Shown: positions 50,495 to 61,857, counted from the first letter of the stretch. The stretch is 64,000 bases of DNA from Castanea sativa (GCF_040712315.1 NC_134013.1:64387501-64451500); one strand, 5' to 3'. Numbers and translations: made by a program. Notes: generated by a model not told the origin, from the sequence alone.

Positions 50495-53400
50495 CTATGC
50501 ACTATCTACCAACATACTTGAGAATCCATTCTTTTCAATCATTTTTTCTATGACGATCTTCAGTGCAGGAGCGCTCACCTGGCATTTCTTATCAATGAAG
50601 CAGGATCTACCTTCTTCAGCAGCCTTACAAAGCTGCGGATCCAATGGCACCTTCCCAAGAAAAGGCACATCCATTTCCCTACACATTTTTTCTGCACCAC
50701 CACTGCTACTATCAAACACTTCACTGCAAGCAATCAAATTTTGAAGTTCTGGTGCTTTCTCTCTAAGATATTCCCTAACCTGCTCCGAAACATCTATATG
50801 TTCACCTGTCTCTGTCATCCTCATAAACTTGAAATCCATCAGTGGCTGGCACAAGCTGCTCATATTCTCAACAACCCCAAGAACCTTAACTCCAACTTTT
50901 TTGCAGAAATTGATTTCTTTTCGCACATCAATCAAGGAGACTTGCTGTGGAGTGGTGACAATAATTGCACCATCTATTCCAGTAGCCCCAAGGCATTGAA
51001 CAATTGAGATGTGCTCATCTGAGGTCCCAGGAGGAGCATCAACAACCAAAAAATCAAGTTCATTCCAGTACACTTCCTTCAGGAAATTCTTGATGAGCCC
51101 ATTCTTGCGAGGGCCCCTCCATATAACAGCTTCATCAGGATCAGGAAGCATGAATCCAATTGACATGACCCCAAGATTATCATCAACATAGACAGGAGAC
51201 CAGCCGAGGTTGCTCTGGTGGATTTCTTGACCTTCTAGGCCAAGCATCTTTGGGATGCTCGGGCCACAAATGTCAATGTCAAGCAGACCTATCTGGAGGT
51301 TCATAGCTGCCAGGGCGAATGAAAGTTGGGCAGAGAATGTACTCTTGCCAACTCCACCCTTCCCTGATAAAACAAGGATCTTATGCTTAACATTAGCCAT
51401 CCTTTCTGCAATAACAACCAAGTCTGCAGAAACAAGAGTATAGAACATTAAGACAATAAGCATACCACATCTGAGTCATAAAATATGTTTGCAGAATATT
51501 AACTAAACCAGAGCGACACTTAAATGTCATGCATAAATGAAACACCATCCTTGAATAATTAATCCATACGTTTATCATTCATTTCGGGCTGCAAGCCCCA
51601 TTGAGTGATGCTCTTCTTGGAATTTTCACTTAGTTTTAATTTTGAAAATTTTGGTCTAAGGGTATGTTCAGGCAAACAAGTAAATGAAATAAATTAATGC
51701 TCATCATCAGGAAACACCTTATCAGGAAATAAGGAGGAAAAAGAAAAAATATATTAATTTGACTGAGTTGATGAATTGCTTGTAATATCAAGGGCTAACT
51801 GAAACCATGCCTAGCTGTCAGGATAAGGAAACCAACAATGCAGGAACTGAAATAAGTCACCTTTTTTTATTAGAGCTCACTCTGTGTACCTTCTCAACTC
51901 CCTCCTTTTCTTTTCAAAGAGTAAGATAAATCTTTCTCCTTTGTGTTTAACAGAAAAGTTCAATATTCTTTTAACTGTTACTTGTCATTGTCACACCTCT
52001 AAATATTTTGTCCGAAGTTGTCAAACTCATCATAGTAATTTCCTCTCTTTCTTCTTAGTAAACAGACAATTCAATATATAGTCTTGTTTAATTATATGCT
52101 TGTTTGATATATAGGCAGTGAAACTTAACCAATGTAAGAAGATACCTTTTAAAGATTGTTAAATAAAAATGACATCAGTAGTTGGTTTACACGGTTGTTT
52201 GATGTATAGGTACTGAAAGTTAGTGATGGTAGTTGATACATTGGCGGGACAAAATGGGTTAGTGGTTAATGGAAAATGTCATTACAGATTGTGCTATTGG
52301 GACTTTTATAGGGGGTTGTTGATGGGTATATAATATATTTGCATTTTTTTGAAGGTCATTTAGAAGTGGGTTCTTGCTGATTTGGTGGTTTCACTCACCA
52401 TACCCACTCATTGAAATCTTTATGGAGGAAGGTTTCTATAATGATTCTCTTAATTAAGATAGAGACAGTTTCCCTCTCTAATATTTCAAACCAATAAGCG
52501 TTGTTGTGGTTGTTGAGGGAAAACATGGAATGGGGATACCAGAATTAATGCAAATCATTGCCTTTTTGTACATAATTTTTTTGTTGTAATTTTTTAGGCT
52601 TCTTTCTGATCATTGTACATGAAGTAGTCTGTCAATAAAGTTATCATTATCTATCAAAAAAAGTATTAATGCTGGTTAAAGTTGTGTGCTACAATGAGCT
52701 TTCTGTGATTTGATGGGTGACACGATTGCTTTGAGCTAATCTTTATTTGATTGTGGAGGGTAAACTCTATACCTTTTTTTTATCAAGCTATAATCATATA
52801 CCCTGCAATGCAGTTGATACTTATGAATTCTATACCTTTTTTTTTTATCAAGCTATAATTATATACCCTGCAACACAGTTGATGATAATGAATCAGCATT
52901 CTGATTCAATAGTTCTAGGCTACCAAACATGGCAGTTTTAGCCTCTATTGGAATAAGCTCACCTAGTTTTGTAAAAAATGGAAACCAATCATAATAAATA
53001 AACACACCAATAGATGTTCTAAACCATAACTTCCTCGTTTGCCTTTCATCGATTCACATGTAATCTTCTACACAACTTGTTCCAAAGTAGGGCTCTTTCC
53101 TAGCTATGTGCTCTAAGTTAACAAGCAACAACAAACTCGCCAGTTGCTATAATACATATACACTGCTACTCTAGAACTCAAAGTTTAGCATGAGACAATA
53201 AGAGTCCGTTTTTAAAAACGAAAACACCATTTCACAACAGCAACTCCTCATAACTTATTTTACAAACGCTCATTTTAAACCCAAAATGTCATTTTGCAAC
53301 AGCTTATACAATGGAACCCTAACAAGTAACAAGCTTAACATTGTCCTAAATTCACACCATAGGTTTGTGGGTTACCATACTCTCACTAACACTAAAACCA

Positions 53401-53878
53401 AACTTGTACAGCACATAAAGATGACAAATTAAAATTTTTCAAAACCTCAAATTTCAGACAACATGACAAATAAAAATCAGAATTACTCCACGAACAACTG
53501 GTAAAACATAAAATAACCACCACAACAACATAAACAAAAACAAAATTAAGAATTTTATAGAGCTGGGAAAAAAAAAAATGAAAGAGGTAGAAAACCTGGG
53601 TCAGGGCCTTTTGGGGCAGTAGCACAAGCTTCTTGATTAGGACAACCTTCGCAAGCGTCAGATTTTCCTGCGGACTCTGACTGAGTACCAGGGCAATCTG
53701 AATCAAACAAAAACAGAAACAAACAAAATTAAGAATGGATTTTTGAGGCTACCCCATTTGACAAGACCCAGTGATTTTGGAAAGTTTAAGGAGATGAAAA
53801 AAAAAAAAAAGAAAAAAAAAACCCAAGAGGGAAAATCTTACGCTCATTGGCATCTTCAGGAATATCACCGCTCGCCAT
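50495..53878 (-). CDS. NBP35: cytosolic Fe-S cluster assembly scaffold NBP35
   Basis: Three exons: 53842-53878, 53596-53697, 50495-51423, joined by GT-AG sites in phase, giving 355 residues. Start [14 protein letters not shown]. The N-terminal 4Fe-4S motif has Cys14, 28, 31 and 37 (C-x13-C-x2-C-x5-C), split by the first intron. The P-loop [12 protein letters not shown], the [13 protein letters not shown] motif and [12 protein letters not shown] identify the Mrp/NBP35 ATPase family. The C-terminal CPxC of fungal and animal NBP35 is absent; the region reads [15 protein letters not shown]. As I recall, plant NBP35 shares this loss. The protein is a scaffold for Fe-S assembly on cytosolic and nuclear proteins. 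Intron 2 (51424-53595) holds a Tourist-like MITE and a short tandem repeat near 52766-52890. The gene is intact. Confidence 0.95.
52766..52890. repeat. tandem repeat of about 67 bp in NBP35 intron 2
   Basis: TATACCTTTTTTTTATCAAG, CTATAAT and ATATACCCTGCAA-CACAGTTGAT occur twice in succession with small differences. Non-coding. Confidence 0.7.
53199..53322. mobile_element. PIF/Harbinger-type MITE, copy 2
   Basis: About 118 bp at 53202-53319 with TAA at 53199-53201 and 53320-53322. The interior CACAACAGCAACTC and AAACGCTCATTTTAAAC matches 32388-32530. The ends are more degraded than in copy 1. Confidence 0.65.
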
Positions 53879-53930
53879 GGTCGACTTTTCTGCTTTTGCT
53901 GTATTCTTTCTTTTTTTTACTTCGCTATGG

Positions 53931-53939
53931 CCTTTTATA
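53931..53939 (-). promoter_or_regulatory. NBP35 TATA box
   Basis: The minus strand reads CGTATAAAAGGCC, 53 bp upstream of the ATG. The same motif is kept in the duplicated copy at 60261-60269, which supports it as the core promoter, though the leader would be short. Confidence 0.6.
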
Positions 53940-54100
53940 CGAGAAAGGAAAGGAGAGAGAGAGAAAACAAGAAGCGCGTTTATTTATCCTCGGGTTGGGA
54001 TTCTGTATGGCGGTTGAATCGGATCAATTTCCACCGTTGGATTGACGCACCTTTTGACCCCAAAATTTCAGTATCCCATTTTCCAAGCAATCCCAATAAT

Positions 54101-54274
54101 CTAGGAGGAGTTCAGAAAGTTAATCAATTAAATAATCTTTATTCTTGAAAAATAAAATAAAAATAGGTTGTTTTTTTATTTTTAATAAAAATAGGGTTAA
54201 AATTATAATTTAATAAAATTTTAAAATAAAACTATCAAAGAATTTTGTTTTTTCTAAAAATTAGCACATTTTTT
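54101..54274. other. AT-rich spacer upstream of NBP35
   Basis: No feature is recognised. AATAAAAATAGG-type low-complexity DNA. Confidence 0.4.
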
Positions 54275-54488
54275 ATTTAAATAGAAAAATAATATGTCCA
54301 TTGTATTTTTATAATATTTTTATAGCAAATCGTAAGTGGCAGGTTGTTACTAATTATTATTGGGTTAAAAAAGTAATCTCAATGCTAAATTCAAATTTAA
54401 GTCAATGGTCCAATAATAACTAACCACCTATAATTTATTATGAAACTATTGTAAAAATGATGTAAACATAGTACTTCTCATTTAAATA
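54275..54488. mobile_element. Mutator-type MITE, copy C
   Basis: 196 bp at 54284-54479, ends GAAAAATAATATGTCC and the complement of GAGAAGTACTATGTTT. A perfect 9-bp target duplication ATTTAAATA lies at 54275-54283 and 54480-54488. Same family as 5887-6077, but with more substitutions. Confidence 0.83.
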
Positions 54489-55155
54489 TATCTCACCCAC
54501 GTTTAATACATTGTTTTCCCTAAAAACTAACACATATTAATTTCTATATATTAAGAGGATTGAGAAAGTTAGTTATAATTTAAAAAATAACCCTAATCTA
54601 ATTAGATAATTTTTGTTCTTAAAAAATAAAAAATATGGTTAAAATTGTAATTTAACAAAATTCAAAAACAAAAAAAAAAATACTAGAGAAATTTTTTTCC
54701 TAAGAATTATCACACTTTTTATTTAAATATATCTCATGCAGGTTTAATACATTTTTTCTCCTAAAAACTAGTACACACTAAACACAACAGTTTACTCCGT
54801 TTTAAATCCTAAATTTTAATTTCTTAAAAATATATTCCTATGTAACCTCACTAACAGTAGATAAATTCAAATTGAAAAATTACATGAAACTAAAAAAAAA
54901 AAATATCATTGCATGTGCGCGCGTATAATGAGGCTAGTATATATTATCATCTTACAATCACTAAAACATTGATAATAATCAACACATTAAAAGAATTACA
55001 AAAATCGGATGATAATTATGGAATGAGTGTGTGAGTCTCTCTTATTTTGTTTTTAAAAGTAAATAATTTTCAATCATCATATTTTGAGTTGCTATATTTT
55101 TCAATCAAAAAAATACTTAAGGTTCTGATGAGACATATAGGCTAGTGCATATATA
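54489..55155. other. AT-rich intergenic DNA
   Basis: No gene is seen. A segment resembling 54140-54290 recurs at 54570-54760 (AAAAATAGGGTTAAAATT and TATTTAAATATATCTCA), suggesting an old local duplication. Confidence 0.45.
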
Positions 55156-55972
55156 TATATTGTAGGGCCGCGATTTGGATCCTAAGCCCAGGAGGTGATA
55201 GGATTTAGGCCCAAAAAACCCAATATAATGAATTTGTAGAAAGTGGGCTAAAATCTAAGCTTCAATGAATTAAACAAGGCTCACAATGAACTAAAGATGA
55301 TAAGAAAGTAAAGAAAATCAAGCTGTATGCAAAGAAAATTCTTCCTCGGCAAAGTCTAAGATGAACAAATCTTGAATATATTTCTTTTAGACTTGATTAC
55401 CATTTCAGTTCTTATTGCTACAGTCTTTTTTCTATAGATTCTCTGATCCTCCCCTTGTGTAAAAGGCCTCTTTCTCCCTTATATTCCCCTATTTTCTTCA
55501 TCTCCACCCTCCACGTGTAGGTCAAATTGCTGGCCTTAATCCTTGTCTCATCAGCACCTTCCAGAAGTCTCTGGGAGTAGCTATAAGGCTAAATATCACT
55601 GTTCAGGTATCACCTCCACATTAATGCGGTCAGAGGGTTAGCTGCAGAGCATTCAATGTGGCAGTAGCAGCTTTCTTTTAGATATTTCGTAGATTCCCTT
55701 TGTCCTATTCTTTCTTGACGTTTACCCTTATCAGTAGAATTCTCCGGAGTGTTGCTTTTGATAGCAGATCAAACCTTCTAACCTCTGCTTTGCTTAGCCG
55801 AGGAAACATTCCTTCTTAGACTACTTTCCCAAACCTTCATGGTCACAATCCTTCACTAATTCACTAATTCATACTTCTTTACTAACATCTGCTTGTCTTT
55901 AGACTACCAAACGTCCTCAGATAAGGCCCACGACCCAATATACATTTCTAAGCCTTTTATTCCTACATATAC
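55156..55972. mobile_element. candidate 807-bp solo LTR
   Basis: 55161-55967 begins TGTAGGGCCGCG and ends TTTTATTCCTACA, so TG...CA with TGTAGG/CCTACA inverted ends. It is flanked by TATAT (55156-55160) and TATAC (55968-55972), four of five bases matching. It landed in a (TA/CA)n microsatellite, which could blur the duplication. There is no coding region. Confidence 0.62.
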
Positions 55973-56183
55973 ACACACACACTTATCTAAATTCTATATC
56001 ATTTTATTGTCCAATAATTCAAACTTGTTCACAACAACTTGATTAACTTGATATTCTCTCGTATAAACATCATCAACTAAAGGTTTTTTTTATTACTTTA
56101 CTAATCCATGCTAGTAATTAATAAATAAATTATAGTATTAATTGCTAAATAATAAACAAACTAGTTGATAACAGTGGGAAAAT
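55973..56183. other. AT-rich spacer
   Basis: Nothing recognisable beyond the (CA) continuation at the left edge. Confidence 0.4.
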
Positions 56184-56371
56184 TTTAAAATAGAGAAATG
56201 ATATGTTCACAATATTTTTACAACATTTTTACAACAAATCCTAAGTTACTGGTTATTATTGTTAGGGCAAAAAAGTAATCTTAGTGTTAGGTTCAAATTT
56301 GAACCAATAACAACTAACTACATGTGATTTATTGTAAAAATATTGTGGATGTAGCATCTCTCTTTAAAATA
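56184..56371. mobile_element. Mutator-type MITE, copy B
   Basis: 170 bp at 56193-56362, ends GAGAAATGATATGTTC and the complement of GAGAGATGCTACATCC. A perfect 9-bp target duplication TTTAAAATA lies at 56184-56192 and 56363-56371. The middle TAGGTTCAAATTTGAACC is shared with copy A in opposite orientation. Confidence 0.87.
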
Positions 56372-56632
56372 ATATGATTTTTTTCTCTTTTAATTTTTTA
56401 TCTATATATGAAATTTTATGATAATTAATAGATATTTATTATTCGTGCATTTGTATATGGAACTATATAGTAATTTTTTTTTAAGAAACAATACTATATA
56501 TGGAACAATATAATATATATTCTAAGTTATAACATCAAGCATTTATTATATTTGTGTATGTATATAGAATTATATATTTTACTATTTAAAGAAAATATAT
56601 TGTATAAAGATTCTAATGGAATGGAATGTTTA

Positions 56633-56869
56633 AATATAGAATAAAATTGTGAGTTCCAGTTAGCTCAGCTGGTAAAGTCTCCGATATTTGTATAAGAGAT
56701 CTGGGGTTCAATTCTCGTCTACACCAAAAACTAATTGCTGTCTTGGTCTGATAATAACTCTTTATTATCATATTTAATTAAAATAGTGATGTGTAAAATT
56801 AGTAAAAAGCTATTATCAGAAGCGGACGCCATAAGTTGATACTCTCTAAAAAAAATATAGAATAAAATT
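56633..56869 (+). mobile_element. tRNA-derived SINE, family 2, full copy
   Basis: Body 56649-56853. The head is tRNA-like with an A-box-like TTAGCTCAGCTGGTAAAG and a B-box-like GGGGTTCAATTCTCG. The tail ends CATAAGTTGATACTCTCT before A8. A perfect 16-bp target duplication AATATAGAATAAAATT lies at 56633-56648 and 56854-56869. It is not a tRNA gene: the acceptor and anticodon arms do not pair properly. Confidence 0.87.
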
Positions 56870-57339
56870 TAAATTTAATTAAGATCTATATTAAAATAGT
56901 GATGTGTAAAATTATAAGGTTTCAAAAGCTTATGTGACATGATATTATAAGATCAATAAAAAATCATATGTCTTCGATTTATATATATTAGATTAGATTA
57001 TAAATTATTGTTGAAAGTATGTTATTAGGGTTACTTATAGAACGATTTTCTTTTATAAACTTATAAAAATCATATTTTTGAATCTTGTATTGTTAAAATT
57101 ATATATAATTCAATTCTAAACAAAATAATTATATATAATTCATATTATGAAATAGATTGTTTAGGTTATCAATACATTGCAAATACTGATTTGATATATT
57201 AAAAACTTATTTAGTAATTTACATAATCCAATATCAAGTCTATATAAAATATAATATATTTCATATTGGATTATATCAAGTCTATATAAAATATAAAATA
57301 TTTTATATTTGTGTAACTCAAACTTATTCTTACGCCATG
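56870..57339. other. AT-rich intergenic DNA
   Basis: No feature is recognised apart from short repeats of TCAAGTCTATATAAAATATA at 57235-57300. Confidence 0.4.
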
Positions 57340-57515
57340 ATCAGGCAATCACAGCTTGCTACATGCATGGCATGGGCAACTATGGATTATTGCTAACATG
57401 TATGCGCATCTAGAGCTACTGTTAACAGGCTATGCCAACAGCAGACTACTTTGGCTTGCAACATGCATGAGCAGCCATGGCTTGCTGCATACATGGGCCG
57501 CCCAGGGTTGCTGCC
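57340..57515. repeat. diverged repeats rich in CATGCATG
   Basis: Motifs of the type GCTTGCTACATGCATGG and GGCTTGCAACATGCATGAG recur three to four times at irregular spacing of 30-110 bp. An open frame at 57356-57538 follows from this and is not called a gene. Confidence 0.5.
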
Positions 57516-59582
57516 ATAAAATTGGGTTATATGAATGAAAGTTTATTTGGTGTTGTGTTATTTTGATGTGTATTTGTCATAGTTTCTTTTGTTTATTATT
57601 ATTACTAAATTACAACTTATGCCCTTTAATTGGGTCAAGTTGATTCTCAAAAAAAAAAAAGAAAAAAAAAAAAAGGGTCAAGTTTGATTTTGTCCCCTTA
57701 AAATTTCAAGTTTTGGACACATCACACATAACCTGAACATTACACAGTTACATATACATTGTTCGAATTTGGGCCAAGAAGAAGATTCTAAAGACCCCTT
57801 CCATGGCAGTGGCTCGGCTCATATGTATACATGGGATAACCAAAGCCTAGAAGAAGAGAGACCCTCCGGGCCTATTACCGAGGTAATCAAAGGAACATAG
57901 TCATCCCAAAGCAAAGTGATCCAACCAAGAAGCAATCAGCTGGCTCACTGAGAATATCACTTTGATTATCTTCTCGAGGAACATGATGAAGAAGATGCAG
58001 AACCCAATGTAACATTCACCTCTGCATTAATGATCTCTCCTTATCTAATGTCAACCCCATTAAATGTTGAATGACTGGCTTAAACAATAAGAATACCCCA
58101 AAAGTCTACCTTCATGATCAAGAAATGGCAGAAGGAAAGTCTGATGGAATAAATATCTCAACAAATCCAACTAAGAGAGGAACAACTATATAGGAGGGAG
58201 GGGGAGTATAAAAAGAAGTAAACCACCACCAAGAAAAGGGATCCATAAAATTTGATAAAGAAGAACAAGAGAGAGAGAGAGAAATAGTGAGAGAAAGAAC
58301 TTGTATTTTCCCCTAAAACAACCATTTGTACCTCGGCAACCCGATTTTTGTCAATCAAAGTATCTTTTTTTGTTATCTTTGACTTCAATCTCCTATCTGA
58401 TCTTCCCATTGTGGAATCAAATCCCCTTTTAGTTAGAAAATTAGTTGTGTTGATTAGAAGCCCAAGTACATTTAAAGATTTACTTTGTTTTGTGTTTCTA
58501 CAGGTATAAATTACAATTTACTCAAAAATAATACTTGAAATGGATTTAATAAGTACGACATGATGTAGTTTTTGAGAAGAAAAAAAAATGATGTCATTTT
58601 AAACTTAGTTGGTACTTAACAGACACATCATTATAGTGCATTGACCAAAAAACTTTAATTGTAATAATACCTTACGTTAGAGGTACAGATCTAAATTTTG
58701 AAATTTTAGGAGACAAAAACACAATTACTCTAAACTTTAAAGGTGTAAATTAAAATTTATTCCTCTCTTTTATTTTTCTATCGGTAAATTTACACAAATT
58801 TAGTGAGTTTGAACCCACATTTCATCATTTCTTACTGAAAGAGGTGTTGTTTCATCTAGAGCTCACTGGCTTACTTATTTGTTTAAGTGCGACTTAAAAT
58901 CTCTTTTTTATGTGTTTTCTAAATTCAATTTGCTTTTATTCAGCTTATTTTTTAGGCCAAATAAGACAAAAAAATTAATTTGTTTCAAATAAAGCCCTAA
59001 CAAAATGATGAGTTCTATTCGGTCTCAATGGACCTAAAACAATTTAATACTCATTTATAAATCAGAAGTTAAAAGCCAAATAGAAAATGTACAAGTTCTA
59101 ATCTAGTAATCTGTATCAACTAACACAGAACAATTTATCAAAAAAATTTATAACTTAAGAATTGAAACACACTCACACACATTAACAAATAGAAAGAAGA
59201 ACGAAATTGATGCACGAAAAACGTTTTAAGGATGAAATTGACATTTTTTAAATTTGAGGATGAAAATTGATTTTGAAACAAATTCTATAGAAGAAAAATA
59301 TATATCCACTATTAATTTATATTTTATGGTATACCTTATAAACGTTATAAGGATGAAACTGAAAATTTTTAAATTTGAGGATGAAAATTGATTTTGAAAC
59401 AAATTTTATGGAAAAATATATATATTTCCACTATTAATTTATATTTTTTGGTATCAACAGATTCAACAAAACCGAATCATGTTTAATACGCATAGAATGA
59501 ATTGTTTCCATGGTTTATTCCCTTTATTATTCTTTTCACCACCAAATTGTGCCTACTATCCAATAAAAAATATTTATAAAAA
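57516..59582. other. intergenic DNA with a possible LTR relic
   Basis: The stretch 57770-58440 looks like an old LTR: non-coding, with ACTATATAGGAGGGAGGG (about 58186-58203), TATAAAA at 58207-58213, a GA-rich leader and a C-rich right edge near 58425. No matching partner or target duplication is seen. Two diverged copies of a TTTAAATTTGAGGATGAAAATTG segment lie at 59250-59300 and 59370-59420. Confidence 0.4.
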
Positions 59583-59735
59583 AATTTGCATCAATTGGTA
59601 AAGTCTCTGATAGCTGAATATGAAATTTGAAATTCAATCCTCGCCTACACTAAAAACTTATTCCTGTGATAAATGGCTATCATCATGAGAGGTTACCATA
59701 GCTTAAAATTATCTCGAAAAAAATAAAATCTAAAC
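59583..59735 (+). mobile_element. tRNA-derived SINE, family 2, degraded copy
   Basis: ATCAATTGGTAAAGTCTCTGA, AAATTCAATCCTCGCCTACAC and GGTTACCATAGCTTAAAATTA correspond to the head, B-box and tail of 56649-56853 (broken up here). The 5' end is missing or diverged and no target duplication is clear. Confidence 0.65.
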
Positions 59736-59834
59736 AAAACAAAATTCTCTTAACTAGTATCCTCCTTGGCTCCTTTATTTTCTTTTATTTTGGTTTGAGT
59801 AAAAGAAGTAAATAACCTAAGGCTGGTATACTGC

Positions 59835-60095
59835 CCGTTTAGATTGAAAGGAGAAAGAGGGAGTAGAAGGGAATAGAATTAGCTAAAAGTAGGTTAAAAA
59901 ATATATTAATAAAATAAAAATAAGAAGAAGAAAGAATGTATGAAGTAAAAGATGAAAACTTTAACCACTCGTTTGGATTGAGAGAAGGAAGAGGGAGTGG
60001 AAGGGAAGAGAATTGACTAAAAATTGACTAATTTGAGTCAATTCTACTATACTCTACTTTACTCTATTCCCCTCAATCCAAACGTACCATAAACA
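59835..60095. mobile_element. foldback MITE-like element (tentative)
   Basis: CCGTTTAGATTGAAAGGAG at the left and CCCTCAATCCAAACG at the right form an inverted pair. A further CTCGTTTGGATTGAGAG at 59967 suggests two nested or truncated copies. The inside is rich in GAGGGAGTGGAAGGGAA. No target duplication is resolved. Confidence 0.4.
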
Positions 60096-60144
60096 TGGTG
60101 CCTATATTGCTCTAAATTACTTTTGCATGAGACAATCTTTACGT

Positions 60145-60425
60145 AACCAAAGAGGGAAAATCTTACACTTATTGGCATCTTCAGGAATATCACTGTTCAC
60201 CATGGTCGACTTTGTTTTGCTACTTCTACTTTTTCTCTATTCTTTTTTACTTTGCTATGGCCTTTTATATGAGAAAGGAGAGAGAAAAACCTAGGACTAG
60301 AAGCATGTTTATTTATCTTCGGGTTGTGACTCTGTATGTTGGTTGAATCAGACCAATTTCCACCGTTGGATTGACGCACCTTTTGCCCCCAAAATTACAG
60401 TTTCCCATTTTCCAAGGAAGCCTAA
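60145..60425 (-). pseudogene. duplicate of the NBP35 promoter and first exon
   Basis: About 280 bp match 53820-54100 in the same orientation, 6,325 bp away, with scattered substitutions. The 37-bp first exon is conserved in length at 60167-60203, with its ATG at 60203 and the GTAAG donor kept (60162-60166). The first residues change to MVNSDIPEDANK. The TATA box is kept at 60261-60269. No further NBP35 exon follows, so it cannot make NBP35. It could still act as a promoter. Confidence 0.88.
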
Positions 60426-60765
60426 TATGCAAAGGTGTGCAGCACACCCACAAACCCGCTAAAGCCAACTCAATCCAACCCAATCTGTCAAGTTGGGTTG
60501 GTTTTTCAGAGTTGGTAGGTTGGGTTGAGTTATGCAAATTTTTTAATAGTGAAACGAGTTGGATTTGAGTCATAACAATCACAAACCCCCCTAACCCGAT
60601 TCGAACCACCTATATATTTAAAATTTAAATTATAAATATATTTTAAAATATATTATATAATTAATGATTTATTTATTTGATTTTTTCCTCTGTTCGGATT
60701 TTCCTATATAAAACCCAATTTTCTCTATGTTGCCTCCCATTCCCACTCTCCCATTCCACTCCTAT
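60426..60765. mobile_element. hAT-like relic (tentative)
   Basis: Motifs CAACCCAATCTG, GTTGGGTTGG and AACCCGATTCGAACC recall the subterminal regions of elements such as 3563-4141. Ends and target duplication are not resolved. Confidence 0.3.
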
Positions 60766-61650
60766 CACTACAAAAAAGATTGCTATTTGCGACGAAACTT
60801 TTTCGACGACTACAAAAAGCCGTCGAAAAAACTAGCTTTTTCGACGGCAAGTCTCTTTCGTTGACAATTACTCGTCAAATATTAAAACATTTGTGACGAA
60901 AAAATAAGTCTGTCGAAAATGCCTATTATTTTTGTCAAAAATATGATTTTTTTTGGAGGGAAGGGTTCCCGCCTTACTTTTTGAGACGGAATAAAAATAT
61001 TCGTCACTAATAAAGTATTATTTACAAAGACCGAAGAAAAACTATCGGAACTATTAACACTTGTGACGGCTTTCATGCGTCGAAAATACCAAAAATATTT
61101 TTTTAATGGTGTTAGTATTTGTGACAAACATTCTTCCATCGTAAATATAAAAGAGAATATTAGCGATAGACATAAAGCCATCGAAAATGGTAAAATATTT
61201 TGGAGAGGAAATTCCCCCCTTAGTTTTCACATTTGTGATGACATTTATCCATCACAATTATTATTTTTTATTTTTCTAATTGAGTTTGTATTTGCGACAA
61301 ACATGTTGACCGTCATAAATAGTTAATCTGTTTTAAAAGAAAGAATGTATCAGTGATGGACTTGGATCCATCACAATAAATAAGATTTGCGATGGACCTT
61401 AGCTGTCGACAATGGTAATTTTTTTCAAGGGGAAATTCATGCCCTTATTTTTCATGTGTTTAACTTTTTTTTTTCCATCACTATATATTGCATTTGTTAT
61501 TTGCAACAAACATGTTGGTTGTTGTTAATAGTTAAAATTTTCTTAAGAAAAGAAAGTATTAGTGACAATAAAGGTGATTTCCAACATACATATGGCCATA
61601 AAAAATGGTTATTTTCTTTGAATGGTGAATTTTCCTCAATCTTAATTTTA
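60766..61650. mobile_element. CACTA-type transposon end with subterminal repeats
   Basis: It starts CACTACAAAAAAGATTGC at 60766, the classic CACTA terminus. At least eight short paired motifs follow (for example TTTGCGACGAAAC, AGCCGTCGAAAAA, TTTGTGACGGC, GCGTCGAAAAT), alternating in orientation about every 30-50 bp, with decaying spacers containing GGGGAAATTC. Such arrays bind the transposase in En/Spm elements. No transposase and no matching right end (TAGTG after complementary motifs) is seen, so this is a truncated or non-autonomous copy, or it ends outside the window. Confidence 0.65.
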
Positions 61651-61857
61651 AAAGCTGCACAAAAACATCTTTCAAGACCCTCCAAGTACTTAAGGGCTAT
61701 TTTGGTCATTTTAGAGGTAAAAGGTATTTTGATTATCTCAATGCTTTGAGGGGCAATTTGGTCATTTTGTAGGTTTTGGGTTGTGTTTTGTTTATTTCAG
61801 AATTTTATGAGTATTTTGGTCATCTCCTAGCTTTGAGGGCGTATGTCAGCCATTTTG
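61651..61857. repeat. short repeats of TTTTGGTCATTTT
   Basis: (T)TTTGGTCATTTT(G)TAGG-type motifs recur at about 61700, 61760 and 61815. They probably belong to the interior of the preceding element. Confidence 0.45.

Noticed and set aside
53392..53706. 104-residue minus-strand frame over NBP35 exon 2
   Set aside because: It is out of frame with the NBP35 protein, which uses another frame of the same exon.
56649..56730. Possible tRNA gene
   Set aside because: The A- and B-box-like motifs are present but arms do not pair, and a poly(A)-like tail and 16-bp target duplication show a SINE.
61063..61749. Plus-strand frames of 87 and 120 residues
   Set aside because: They lie across the CACTA-type subterminal repeats and have low-complexity translation.
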